A DNA stretch of 64,000 nt from Romanomermis culicivorax (taxonomy: Eukaryota; Nematoda; Enoplea; Mermithida; Mermithidae). The notes beneath the pieces are model-generated. The model saw only the letters and a program-made list of their open reading frames with translations, ran no database searches and was not told the DNA's origin. The stretch is taken from positions 248,001 to 312,000 of the forward strand of contig CAWUHX010000069.1 of the NCBI GenBank assembly GCA_963922205.1. Reading direction: 5' to 3'. Position 1 is the first letter of the stretch. Every line of letters begins with the position of its first letter. Position numbers and translations under genes: made by a program. Below are positions 1-8,826 of this stretch, in pieces.

Positions 1-3000
1 ATAACGTTCGAGTGCAGGAAGTCTTCATTTACAGATCCCACCCACTTTATATACATTTTAACATTCGATCATGATCATAAAATAGAATATGCATGATCAG
101 AACTTTGGTATTCAGGACAATAAATTTAAGTGAAACGTGTATATATTTACTCGCATCAACAAAAAGTAGATGCCGCTAATTCCATGGGCAGCACCCAAAT
201 AGTAGGTATGATGCCATTTGTACAGCAACGGACATCTCGAATGCTCATGAGCAGCTAAAGCTTCACCTGACGTTTTTATGGCGTCTATAACCTAGAAAGT
301 AGAAATTGTGCTATTAGATCTTCAGAAATGACTGTCGATGATAAATATGAGACTTATCGAAAATCAATATCCAATTACGAATAAAAACTTGTGTGAAAAT
401 TCTATTATTATGAATTCCATCTAGAATTTCGTAAAGTTCAAATTAAACCTATAGTTTGTTTACGTTGAAATGTGAGTTACATCGATAACATCACAGTAGA
501 TCGACACTTACGATGTAGTGATAAATCCGAAACTGTTTTCTGTTGATGGAAAAAGAAAAACATAAAAGCACATCACTCTCACTGTCACACATATGTAATT
601 GAGGTAAGTGCTACAAGAATCCCCCAAGAACTCTTGATCGTATGGCTATCCGTATGGCGACATCGCAGATTGGTCGATCATACGACTATCTTAGGGCATC
701 CCAATGCTTTGGGATAACAAAAGCTAAAAAATGCATATCTTGATTAAAAATATAAATTTTTGACCAAAAGTGGTCAAAAATTTGCATTTTTCGGCTCTTG
801 GTGCCACGAATACACATTTTTATGAATTGTTAGAACGACTATTTTGAAATTATTTTTTCTGAGTTTTAGGGAAAAGCTTCATTTCGGGCAATTTATGATG
901 ACTCTACCCTGGTGACCGGTCTATACCTCGAAACTTCGGTACGTGTGAACTGACGTTCTAATGAGCTTGTGTTAGTTCAAAATGTTAAAACGTGAGAAAA
1001 GTGCAGCTTTAGGGCAATCTGACGATACGGACAAGTTATTGCGAAAAGAACTCATTTGGCACTATCGCTGCACCATACTCTTTTTGGTTTGAAAGTCATG
1101 AACCAAATGGCCTCAAGGCCTAAATTTTTAGGAACCAAATTTAAATTCTGGGAGCCAAAATTATATGGATATTCCACAGTTGATACGACAACAAAAAAAT
1201 GACTGTTTCCGAACTTCATTTTCAGCCAGTGCTTTTCTTGTAGAAGTCCCCAAGGTCAGATTTTCAACGTAGGGATAAAATTGAAAGTTTGCGGGGGTAG
1301 TGCAGCTAAATGTTCACGAAACACTTCATTTTGTCTCAAAATTAGGCAGCCAGTGATCGATTCTAAGGACTTTAGGTATGGGTAATACCCCTCATACCCT
1401 TCCCCATGGGGCACTCTGTATAGGCCCCTCTGTACATGTACGAGGATGAACCAAAAAATCTTTGTTCGAAGTTCGCAGCAAAAAACACTTTGCAGTACTT
1501 GGTGTATTTTTGCACAAACGTTCTTCCAGGATAGCAGAACTTGAGTTCATGTCCTTCTGGAACAAAAGTACAGGGTATTGAAAAATACAGCTTCTGTTCT
1601 TATTCCCTCTCTTGTCTCCTATCTTCCCGACGCGCAGCGCCGAAACTTTTTAAAAATCCTAACATTGTTCAATGCTGGAAAATCAATTTAAACATAATTT
1701 ATTCAATACACATAAGGTCAAGACTTTCTGTTCAAGAACATATTTTTATCATTTTACAGATTAAAAAATATAGTTATACTTCAATGAGTTCGAAAAAATT
1801 CGAATTAAACTTGAAATTTCTGAAAATCACTTCCGTGATGCTCAGGAACCCAAACTCGGCTTCATGTTTAAAATTATCGTTGTAAAAAAGTTAGAAAATT
1901 CAGATTTTGACCCTTAAAATGCATTAAAATTCTTCTTTCCATGTCAAACCATAAACATATTTTCGTTTTCTCAAAAATTATTTTCCGACAAAGTTTGATT
2001 TGTTGAAAAGACCAATCCGAAGAACTATAGAATGGAATTCGGCGCGAAGTGCCGGAAAATTCTCGATGCTTCCTGATATTAGAGCCCGCAGAGCACTCAT
2101 TTTAAATCTAAAATTCAATGGAAATTACTATAATTCACTGAAGTATAACACATGAATCAAAAATTTTAGGAGCCATTTTCAAATTTTTAGGGGCCCATAC
2201 CCTTAAAATGACTAAAAAAGCCTGCGCTGCACGTGGACGGGAACATTTCATTCACTGACTAGGTGTCCACTTATTTTTCGATGTTGGACTGACACGCACC
2301 AATTCGCTGCGACTTCCATTTCAGAATAAGTGAACAATATAATCTATACGACTAAAAGTACTTTTTGTTAAATACTTATCATGACAAGTCGTAAAGAAAA
2401 TGCAATGGTTACCGCTAACAATATATTATCAGGAATAACATGACTGTCAATATAATGACGAACGAATAGGAGTGAATATAAATAGCCTGCTCGACCGTAT
2501 AGTATTTCATCCGGTATTTCCGCGTCAGAAATTAAAAGCGGAGCCATGTCGATCAATCTGAAATGTCGAAATCAGGGAGAAAGGGATTTAAAATTTAACA
2601 TGAAAAATAGAAAAAATTCATTGCAACTTACTTTTTCAAACACAATTGCATGTCAACGTCGTTTTCCAGAAAATGGTACACCACAGCGCCGACGGCCAAC
2701 GGGCCTGCATCACCACATAAAAAAGTGACCTGGAAAAGAGATCCCTGAATTGCTCTGGACATAATATGCTTTCTTTGGGATTGCATGACATCTCTATCTT
2801 ATTTATTCTCGAGAATTTCATCATAAATTACTTCGTCGTTATTACGTACACGCTTTCGTTTCAAATGGTCAATTCCCGGTTTGACCCACTCTAAAGCGCG
2901 TAATAAATATCTCTGATCTTGACGGCGGTCTAGTTTATCATACATGCGCAAAAATAGTAAAGCTATGCCTGAAGTTATAAATGTATAAATATGAAATGCA

Positions 3001-5495
3001 TAATATTGAGATGGATTGAACTGATTCGGATTGTAGGTAAAAAATGTATCAAAATGGTGTGAATGTGAAAGGGATCACAATTTTAGATTAGATATTAAAC
3101 GGAGACACAAACAGTATCAATCAGTGGTGCAGTTTCACTCATCCATACTTGCCCGTATTTCCGGTGTATATCGAGTAATCTTTGGTATCAATGTCATGTT
3201 TTAACCGCAAACCATGTTCAAATTTGACGAATAGTTTAGAAATGCACTCTTGCACCTGCTTATACCACGAAGCATTGAGCTATAAAAATCGAACAACATA
3301 GTAAAAACATATTTGGTACGCTACAATCGACAATTCTAGTCATGCGCAGACAAAGCCTAAAGGGCCATTCATACTTGACTTTTCCAACAGAACGGAACGA
3401 AACACAATCGACGGAACGTAACCGAAAGAAAAGAAAATTTTTGTTCCGTTCCGTTAGGTGGGAGGTTACTGTCGGCCGTTTTCTACCAAATTGCATTTAT
3501 CTTTTCCGATCGAAAGTGAATTTTCAGGCTGGAAGCTTCAAGCTGTTGACGATCCATCCCGTTCCGTCGGAAAAGGGTCATTTATACTTGCCTTTTTCGA
3601 CGGAACGGAACCAGACATGAAACGGGCCGATGACTGGGGGGGGGGGGGGGTAGTCGAGCCACTTTTTTTAAGCCGGGGTTCAGTAATTCCCAAAATTTTT
3701 GACGGAGGGGTCTCAGAAGAAGAAAAAATTCGATTTTTTCAGGAAAAAATACGAAAAATGGTTGAAAAAATAGTAATTTTTTCGGATCGGCAACAGCGTG
3801 GAACGTTTTGTCTGAAAATCGACTTTCGATCAGAAAGGACAACTGCAATTTTGTGGAAAATGACGGACGGTAACCTTCAACCTGTAAAGTGGTTAATGCG
3901 GGTTGTTGATGTTTAGGTCTTGAGGCTTTTGAGCGTAATGATAACTTGCACTGATCAGTACTGTAATTAAAGATTTGTTTAGCTATTTACTGTAGCTTAA
4001 TCTCTTTCAGGGCTACGATAGAAGAAAGAAGACCATACAAAGACAACGATTGCTGACGTCACGATGTATCTTTGATTGAGCATGTGAATTGGAGATGTTG
4101 TATGCTTTCTTGTAGTTTTGTTGGACTTTGTACCACAATTCTCGGAATTGGTAGAGCTAATTCCTGCAATTCTTATTCTGAGAACAAAAAAATAAGATCA
4201 GGTTATTTCCGGTTATAATTGGTGAAAAATTAACTTGTAAATAAAACTAAATTTATTGAAAAAACTCAGGCTTAGGCTTAGTCTTTTTTTACTACACATT
4301 TATTCACAAACTTTTTAGTTTTGGCTTGTTAAAATTTCTATTGGCCTGTAAAATTTTGACCTTAGTAGCCAATCGCCTGTCGAGAAAAAACCAAAAAAAA
4401 CCTGCTATTCTTGTAAAGTGAAAACTGACAAAAATGAGCACTGTCGTTGAAATCGTTTACACCAACTTTTGATTATAAAATTTTTTATTAAAAAAATATG
4501 TGACATACGGTTTAGCTGAAAATCTTCAAAATTAAAGTCTCAAATAGTACTTGCTTCTCACTCTCATAATCTGGAAGCATTTCAAGAACAAAGACTATAA
4601 TTAGCTATGTTTTTATTTGTTGCACTTTATGCGTGCTTTCTGTAGCATCACTTTCGACATTTTCAGTGAAAAAAACTTTTTCCTTTTCTGCAACAATTTT
4701 TCATTTTCGCACCTCTTTTCCTGCCTCTGTTTTTTCTTTCTCTTGTTAGTAGTACATTTTATTCTTTCTTTACATACTCTTTTACACAACTACTAGAACC
4801 TGAAAAAGCGATTGAGAAAGTTATGCTTATTTTTTATATTGTTTTTGCACATAAAACTATATAATGTCAGGCGCCGAAATGGTGGCGCTGAACCATCCTA
4901 GATCGAGCTTCGCTTTATTTCCATTTGCCTTTCAACAACTTAATATAGCATAAAAAGTGTAAAGTGAGGGATTATAAATTTTGTATGCCTTAATATAGAG
5001 CACGACCTTCTGCATGTAATGAACATTTGGCCACAGAGTAACATCTTTTCTGAGCTGTTATATTTCGAAAAAACTTGAAAATTCCAAACTTTGATGTACT
5101 GTAGCTATGTGAGTTTTGACTTCTATGCGGAATGAATGCTATCACGACATTCAGCGTATAAAATAACTCGTAATATCCCATTTTCAGATATTAGTAATTT
5201 CAATTCATACTAGGCCAATAGCGCATAAGGTCTCAGAAACCGCGGCTTGAAGACTTTAAAAAATTTTGGTAGCCTCCGAAGTGCATAAAGTACCCAAAAA
5301 TGTTTTTTTCAATTTTTGATGAATTGAGTAACTTTGAAAATAACTGACTTTTGAACCATTGACGTCTAGCAATTCTTTAGCCTGGATATCCGGCGAGTAA
5401 TCTTTGAAAGGATTATCGAAATAACGTTGACGGGACGAGTCGCTACTATCTTCGTCAGACATACGGGCATTTATACTTCTTTGCAAAATTTTGAA
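1..5495 (-). CDS. LANCL: LanC-like protein gene (LANCL family), 5' part, six exons
   Basis: Host gene on the minus strand, running off the left edge. CDS exons, 5' to 3': 5462-5349, 3279-3153, 2968-2850, 2729-2632, 2557-2413, 291-151 (744 nt, 248 codons, all junctions in frame). The protein shows the family landmarks in order: RYFDNPFKDY near the N-terminus, YTGNTGIALLFLRMYDKL, FLCGDAGPLAVGAVVYH, DEILYGRAGYLYSLLFVR and YYLGAAHGISGIYFLLMR. LANCL proteins are seven-fold alpha/alpha barrels that bind zinc and glutathione; the family has been reported to add glutathione to dehydroamino acids. The zinc ligands (CHG and CH motifs) lie in the missing 3' exons. The start is the ATG at 5460-5462. A tttcag acceptor at 5496-5498 just upstream fits an outron/trans-splice site. 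Introns hold MITEs and other repeats. Exon assignment is by eye but the family match is strong. Confidence 0.88.
151..291 (-). CDS. LANCL: LANCL exon 6 (phase 0)
   Basis: 141-nt exon encoding 47 residues, ending in YYLGAAHGISGIYFLLMR. The acceptor is ctttctag before 291 and the donor GTAAAT follows 151 in the minus direction. It joins the previous exon in phase 0 after the residues DNILLA. I could not place the next exon in 1-140; that stretch has no clear family motif and is probably intron. Confidence 0.85.
292..2412 (-). other. Large LANCL intron 5 (2.1 kb), AT-rich
   Basis: This intron lies between the exon ending GCG|GTAACC at 2413 and the exon starting at 291. It is AT-rich and repeat-like: two stretches with ggaacc/ggagcc phrases next to aaatttttagg (1095-1170, 2160-2220) and a decayed GC palindrome (cggcgcgaagtgccgg, 2040-2055). 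I see no convincing coding sequence; a 114-codon plus-strand frame at 1541-1885 has no family features. Confidence 0.7.
2413..2557 (-). CDS. LANCL: LANCL exon 5
   Basis: 145-nt exon preceded by a gacatttcag acceptor. It completes a lysine codon split 2+1 with exon 4 and encodes DEILYGRAGYLYSLLFVR, the conserved YGRxGYxYALLF block of LANCL proteins. The donor is GTAACC. Without splicing, the frame would read on into intron to a stop near 2368. Confidence 0.85.
2632..2729 (-). CDS. LANCL: LANCL exon 4
   Basis: 98-nt exon between a cttttccag acceptor and a GTAAGT donor. It encodes FLCGDAGPLAVGAVVYH, the most diagnostic block of eukaryotic LANCL proteins. It ends in phase 2. The intron to exon 5 is 74 bp (2558-2631). 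Confidence 0.88.
2850..2968 (-). CDS. LANCL: LANCL exon 3
   Basis: 119-nt exon with a TTCAG acceptor and a GTACGT donor. It reads GIALLFLRMYDKL and continues through YLLRALEWVKPGI to HLKRKR, matching the conserved segment that precedes the FLCGDAGP block. It starts in phase 1 and ends in phase 0. Confidence 0.85.
2969..3152 (-). other. GC-AG intron 2 of LANCL
   Basis: The donor is GCAAGT rather than GT: exon 2 ends ACG-G and is followed by GCAAGTATGG; the acceptor is ataacttcag. Only this junction restores the conserved TGNTGIALL reading, so the GC donor is supported by the protein. GC-AG introns are a known minor class and are fairly common in nematodes. Confidence 0.7.
3153..3279 (-). CDS. 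LANCL: LANCL exon 2
   Basis: 127-nt exon after a atttttatag acceptor. It encodes WYKQVQECISKLFVKFEHGL and then DTKDYSIYTGNTG, matching the N-terminal helical part of LANCL before the GIALL block. It begins in phase 0 directly after the exon-1 residues NGSK. Confidence 0.75.
3361..3880. repeat. Cluster of PIF/Harbinger-like MITE copies in LANCL intron 1
   Basis: A terminal sequence agggccattcatacttgac begins at 3361 right after TAA, the 3-bp target of PIF/Harbinger elements. A second left end, agggtcatttatacttgcc, begins at 3574. The inner segment ggaggttactgtcg...ttgcatttat...aagctgttgacgatc at about 3465-3555 reappears in inverse orientation at about 3788-3878. The region therefore holds at least three partial copies, two of them head-to-head, able to form a large hairpin. 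A 12-G run lies at about 3639-3650. A further copy ends at 13309. Confidence 0.65.
3881..5348. other. Remainder of LANCL intron 1
   Basis: AT-rich sequence with no supportable gene. It contains the short phrase cttaggcttag at about 4270 (also seen at 6264 and 16706) and a decayed gcgcc palindrome at 4871-4890 (ggcgccgaaatggtggcgc). Confidence 0.6.
5349..5462 (-). CDS. LANCL: LANCL exon 1 with start codon
   Basis: 114 nt from ATG at 5460-5462 to the GTCAGT donor after 5349. The 38 residues are acidic and serine-rich, followed by RYFDNPFKDY, which corresponds to the conserved N-terminal NPxxDY block of LANCL proteins, and end in NGSK. The upstream tttcag at 5496-5498 leaves a 33-nt leader, typical of nematode trans-spliced messages. 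Confidence 0.78.
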
Positions 5496-5505
5496 CTGAA
5501 AGTTA
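5496..5505 (-). promoter_or_regulatory. Probable spliced-leader (trans-splice) acceptor of LANCL
   Basis: On the minus strand the sequence tttttttaactttcag ends 33 nt before the LANCL start codon. There is no evident upstream exon, so an outron with spliced-leader addition is the simplest reading if the organism is a nematode. A conventional 5' UTR intron is the alternative. Confidence 0.45.
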
Positions 5506-6220
5506 AAAAAACTGGGAAAAAATAAAGAAATACGCAAAAAAACAGACAGAGTAGTTCAAATCAATCAATTATGCGCCATATTTGACGAAAAACATATCAA
5601 TTCCCGGTTTCTCTCAAAATATTTTTCTCCAAATTAGGAAGCAGGTCACAATTTTTTCCGTATTTCCCCGTTACTAATTTTTCCTCTAAAAATTGTGTGC
5701 ATATTGAAACATCTCAACGTCTCTGAAATCACTAGTGAATAAACAAGAAAAAAATTTAATTTTTCGAATTGCATGCCAACTTTGTGGAATTAATGTTGAA
5801 CACACGGTCCCGAGTAGTTTATGACACCAGTCTGAGTGGTTGGTGCAAAGATATTCAAGTATATAATATTTGTCATTCGGGTGCACAAAAGCTGGAAAAT
5901 TTTTGAAAGCAAGCTTCGGGAGATGTATCCTATCACTAGTTTTTAATAATTGGTTTGGATTTTCAACTGCGGAATAACAATATCAAATACAAGGTGACTT
6001 TATAGTCATCGCAATTGAAAAATGCAAAATTTCACTATATTTCCAAGTAGCGTCTTAGTTTCCTCACTCTAGTATGAAATCAGATATAGCAAATATATTA
6101 AAACGAGCAAGGATAGCCAATAAATGAAAGCAGACTTATCCAAATTTTATAAGTCGGTTCCCGGCTTTCAGCCTAATTATTGTATATGAGTTGTTTGTTA
6201 ATTTTGAGCATGAATTTCTG
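5506..6220. other. Intergenic stretch upstream of LANCL
   Basis: AT-rich. One minus-strand open frame (5886-5686, 66 codons) follows a tttccag acceptor and could be a terminal exon of an upstream gene, but I recognise nothing in it. No other feature is seen. Confidence 0.4.
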
Positions 6221-6340
6221 TGACTAGTGAGTAGACATTTATTTTTCCTTTAAAATTTTCCCTAGGCTTAGGCTTAGAGGACAGCAGCTGCGCCCGAAGG
6301 GCGCAGCGCTGTTGAGGCTCTTCCAAATGAACTTGTTAGT
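6221..6340 (+). repeat. Dispersed ~120-bp repeat, copy 1
   Basis: It runs from tgactagtgagtagacattt through cttaggcttag, agcagctgcgcccg and gttgaggctcttccaaatga. The same string of blocks recurs at 16663-16770. This copy has an extra gaagggcgcagcgct palindrome that the other lacks. Confidence 0.75.
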
Positions 6341-6390
6341 TAACATAGTATTAAGGGTCTTAAAGGAATATAGTGTTTATACTTTCTGGT

Positions 6391-6485
6391 GAAATTGTGT
6401 AGTGGTAAACGCATTAAGTTGAGAGTGGAATTAGATTAGATTAGCTGGTGGACCAGGTTCGATACTTGAAGTAGGTAGGCTTTTT
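6391..6485 (+). other. tRNA-like sequence (pseudogene or SINE head)
   Basis: It has a box-A-like ttgtgtagtggt with a four-pair D stem (tgtg/cgca) and, 56 nt on, a box-B-like ggttcgata with four of five T-stem pairs, followed by a run of five Ts. The anticodon arm and acceptor stem do not fold properly, so this is a decayed tRNA or a tRNA-derived SINE head rather than a working tRNA. Confidence 0.4.
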
Positions 6486-6673
6486 CTGTAGAGACAAGGA
6501 CTATGTGAGATGTGCGCAGATTTTATGCCATTGAGTTCCTGAATGCAATGAGCGCCTGGATTTTCGAACAGATCCGGATAGCTGGCTTCTTTATCGTCAG
6601 GGAAGAACAAGGCTCTTTCCTATTGTTTTTTGGTCAACCGGTAATTCATGACGGAAAAAATTTTGATCTCTTA

Positions 6674-6967
6674 AGGCCCTGTCATACTTCACCGCGCGGT
6701 GCTGGTTGTCCTATTCATACTAGCAGGCGGCGCCACGCGGTGGCTTGTCATACTTCGCCGCGCAATACCGCGCGGCGCCGTAGGGCGCCGCTTTTTTACT
6801 TTTGGATTTTGCTTTTCTCAAAAAATGTGTAATGGTTCAGTTGAAACCTGATGGGGCGCCGCAAAAATTACAAAAACCTATTCATACTTCAAAGGCGGTA
6901 CCGCGCGGCGCCGCTTTTTAGTATGAAGAGAACAAACGGCGCCGCGCGGTGAAGTATGACAGGGCCT
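6674..6967. mobile_element. PIF/Harbinger-like MITE with TTA target duplication
   Basis: It begins AGGCCCTGTCATACTTCACC and ends with the inverse complement; the terminal inverted repeats match over about 26 bp. TTA flanks both sides (6671-6673 and 6968-6970). The interior repeats cattcatac/tcatacttc phrases and gcgcggcgccg palindromes, so most of the 294 bp can fold back. The 3-bp TTA target and terminal pattern fit PIF/Harbinger. It encodes no transposase, so it must be mobilised in trans. Confidence 0.82.
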
Positions 6968-6970
6968 TTA

Positions 6971-7351
6971 CCCAGATGAGCAAAAATATTCATGTGGAAA
7001 CAGAAGTTCTATTACCAACATAGTACAGCCAACAAACCAATCTAGAAAGTCGAAAGATCACCTAAAGTCGGTCTTCTGACAAAGACTGTCAAAAATTTGG
7101 ACTAATTTTTATCAGAGTGAAATTTATTCCCGCTCGAAAAAGATGTTCGACTGGAATATACTACACCACAGGAAAATTAGAAGCAAAAAAAGGTCCTTGC
7201 AATTCCAGTGGTGTAGTGAATGGGTATTGAGGGAAGGGAATACCTGTAAGAACTCCGACCAATTGCCTGCCGATGCAAAAAGTCTTGGTGAGGGGGGTCA
7301 GCAAGTGCTCAGATAATAGGTTTTTTTGTACCGAAAAATTGATGAAACTTG
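6971..7351. other. Intergenic, no gene seen
   Basis: AT-rich sequence between two transposons. The phrase ctacaccac at about 7169 and gtggtgtag at about 7209 form a short inverted pair. Nothing else can be supported. Confidence 0.5.
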
Positions 7352-7359
7352 CTCGTGAT

Positions 7360-8377
7360 CAGGCCCGTAACTAGGGGGGGAATAGGGGGAATTCCCCCCC
7401 TGAAATGAAATCCGAAAAAATTTTTTAGCGTATCTGATCAAGCGCATGTATGTGAACAAGTGACGACTCTTGGCACCTGTGAATTTTTTCTATTCCTTTA
7501 TTGAATTATAAAAATGAAGGGTTAAAGGTACAAATATTATATTTTATAATAAAATTTGCATGTCTAACAGTGTAATGCATTTGTTGAATATTGATTGACT
7601 TTCATTTCACTAATTCCTACATAATATTATGCTTTTTCTTGCCGTACGTATTTTATAATTTGCATTGGATGTATAGTAGGGGTTGAAGGTTATGAAAATT
7701 TTTTCGGGATTGTTTCAATTTTTGAATTTAATACAATATGAAGCATATCACTAGCTATTTTACATCTTCAAATTTAAGCAACAAACGTCAATGTGTAGCA
7801 TCAAGTTCAGCTTCTTCATGTGAATCTAGTGCTGCGAATGATTTCCAAAAACCTTCAGAATCAACATGTTAGTTAGAATAAAATGATCATCCTTCTAATG
7901 AGTTAAAATTTATTTAAATATTAATCCAGTTGTAACACTAGCGTCAACTACCGCTTCTACAGAATCGTCGACGCCAGCAGACCTTTCAGTAGCATCATCA
8001 GCAGGTTAGTTCGATTTAAACAATAAATTTCGATGCACAATGAATTATAATTTTGAATTCAGAAAATGAAGAACAGCACTTCGTTAATTTTGAATAGATT
8101 TTATTAGTTGTTTAGTGCCAATAAATTTTGATCTTGAGTTTTCTCAATAATGTATTTTAAATATAGCGTTTTAAGAAACTTTTCGAGCACTAACAGTGCT
8201 AAAATTGACTTTTTCTGGGGCTTCGCCCCAGACCCCACCTGGGGGTGCTTAAGCGCGCCACCCTGGACCCCTTAGCCTACTGGTTGGTCGCTGCGCGACC
8301 ACCATTCGCTGAGTTTTGAGTAGGTCAAAACATTTTGGCGATTCCCCCCCTGAAAAAAATTCCTAGTTACGGGCCTG
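7360..8377 (+). mobile_element. hAT deletion derivative with perfect 8-bp target duplication
   Basis: It begins CAGGCCCGTAACTAGG and ends CCTAGTTACGGGCCTG, a perfect 16-bp terminal inverted repeat. The 8 bp ctcgtgat occur on both sides (7352-7359 and 8378-8385). The length is 1018 bp. Next to the ends are aggggggaattcccccc (left) and attccccccctgaa (right). It keeps a start of transposase-like coding sequence (7738-8097) but no catalytic domain. A GC-rich stretch at 8217-8300 carries several short palindromes (ggggcttcgcccc, ggtcgctgcgcgacc). The 8-bp duplication and CAG ends identify the hAT superfamily. Confidence 0.9.
7738..8097 (+). pseudogene. hAT transposase N-terminal remnant, three short exons
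   Basis: ATG at 7738. Exons 7738-7867, 7930-8004 and 8063-8097 are joined by a 62-bp intron (gttagt...atccag) and a 58-bp intron (gttagt...attcag); the phases agree and the frame ends at TAG 8095-8097. The product starts MKHITSYFTSSN and is then serine-rich, like the N-terminal tails of hAT transposases that begin with a basic K-x-x-x-x-(Y/F)F motif. BED finger, DDE and dimerisation domains are absent, so it is the head of a transposase gene whose body was deleted. Splice sites are inferred. Confidence 0.55.
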
Positions 8378-8727
8378 CTCGTGATCAATAAATTTTCGCT
8401 CTAAAAATGATACTGCGAATTATTTTGGCGCAAAACTCCGCAAGTTTTTCACTTCCTAATCCATTTTCGCTATTTTTTATTTTTTTGATTTACGACATAG
8501 AATTGATGTTTTAGGGTGCTTTAGAAGGTTTAAAAGTCAAAATTTTCCGACGCTTGGCAGTCAGTGTTTTTTCGAATGGTACGAAAACTTTTTTCTGGAA
8601 TGGCACCAAAAATCTGAGCGTTTGCACCCGTTGGCACAAATTTTTCATGTGATCAAAGGCTGAAATCCCTTGATTTTTACGCATCTTGGGAGTTAGAAAC
8701 GCAAAATTTAGTAGGCACTCGAGATGT
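8378..8727. other. Repeat-rich intergenic sequence
   Basis: AT-rich, with a degenerate copy of the host repeat that carries tttgcacccgttggcac and gatttttacgcatctt phrases. Open frames on either strand here are repeat shadows. Confidence 0.5.
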
Positions 8728-8826
8728 ATCGGGTACCCGTACCCGAAATTAGACCCGAAAATACCCGACCATTTTGTTGGACCCGGACCCGATATTTCCA
8801 AAATTTTGGACCCGGACCTGATATTC
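8728..8826. repeat. Short tandem acccg/ggaccc motif array
   Basis: About 100 bp in which acccgaa, acccgacc and gacccggacc variants recur eight or so times. It is a degenerate low-complexity array, without coding or regulatory features that I can support. Confidence 0.7.

Noticed and set aside
1541-1885. 114-codon plus-strand frame
   Set aside because: Low-complexity AT-rich translation inside a LANCL intron on the other strand; no motif.
4266-4282. gcttaggcttag as interstitial nematode telomere repeat (TTAGGC)
   Set aside because: Only two units, and the same phrase is part of a dispersed repeat at 6264 and 16706; too short to call telomeric.
5686-5886. Minus-strand 66-codon frame preceded by a tttccag acceptor
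   Set aside because: Could be a last exon of an upstream gene, but no family is recognised and no partner exon was found.
6512-6832. 106-codon plus-strand frame
   Set aside because: Runs through the left half of the Harbinger-like MITE; its His/Arg-rich end is the translated palindrome.
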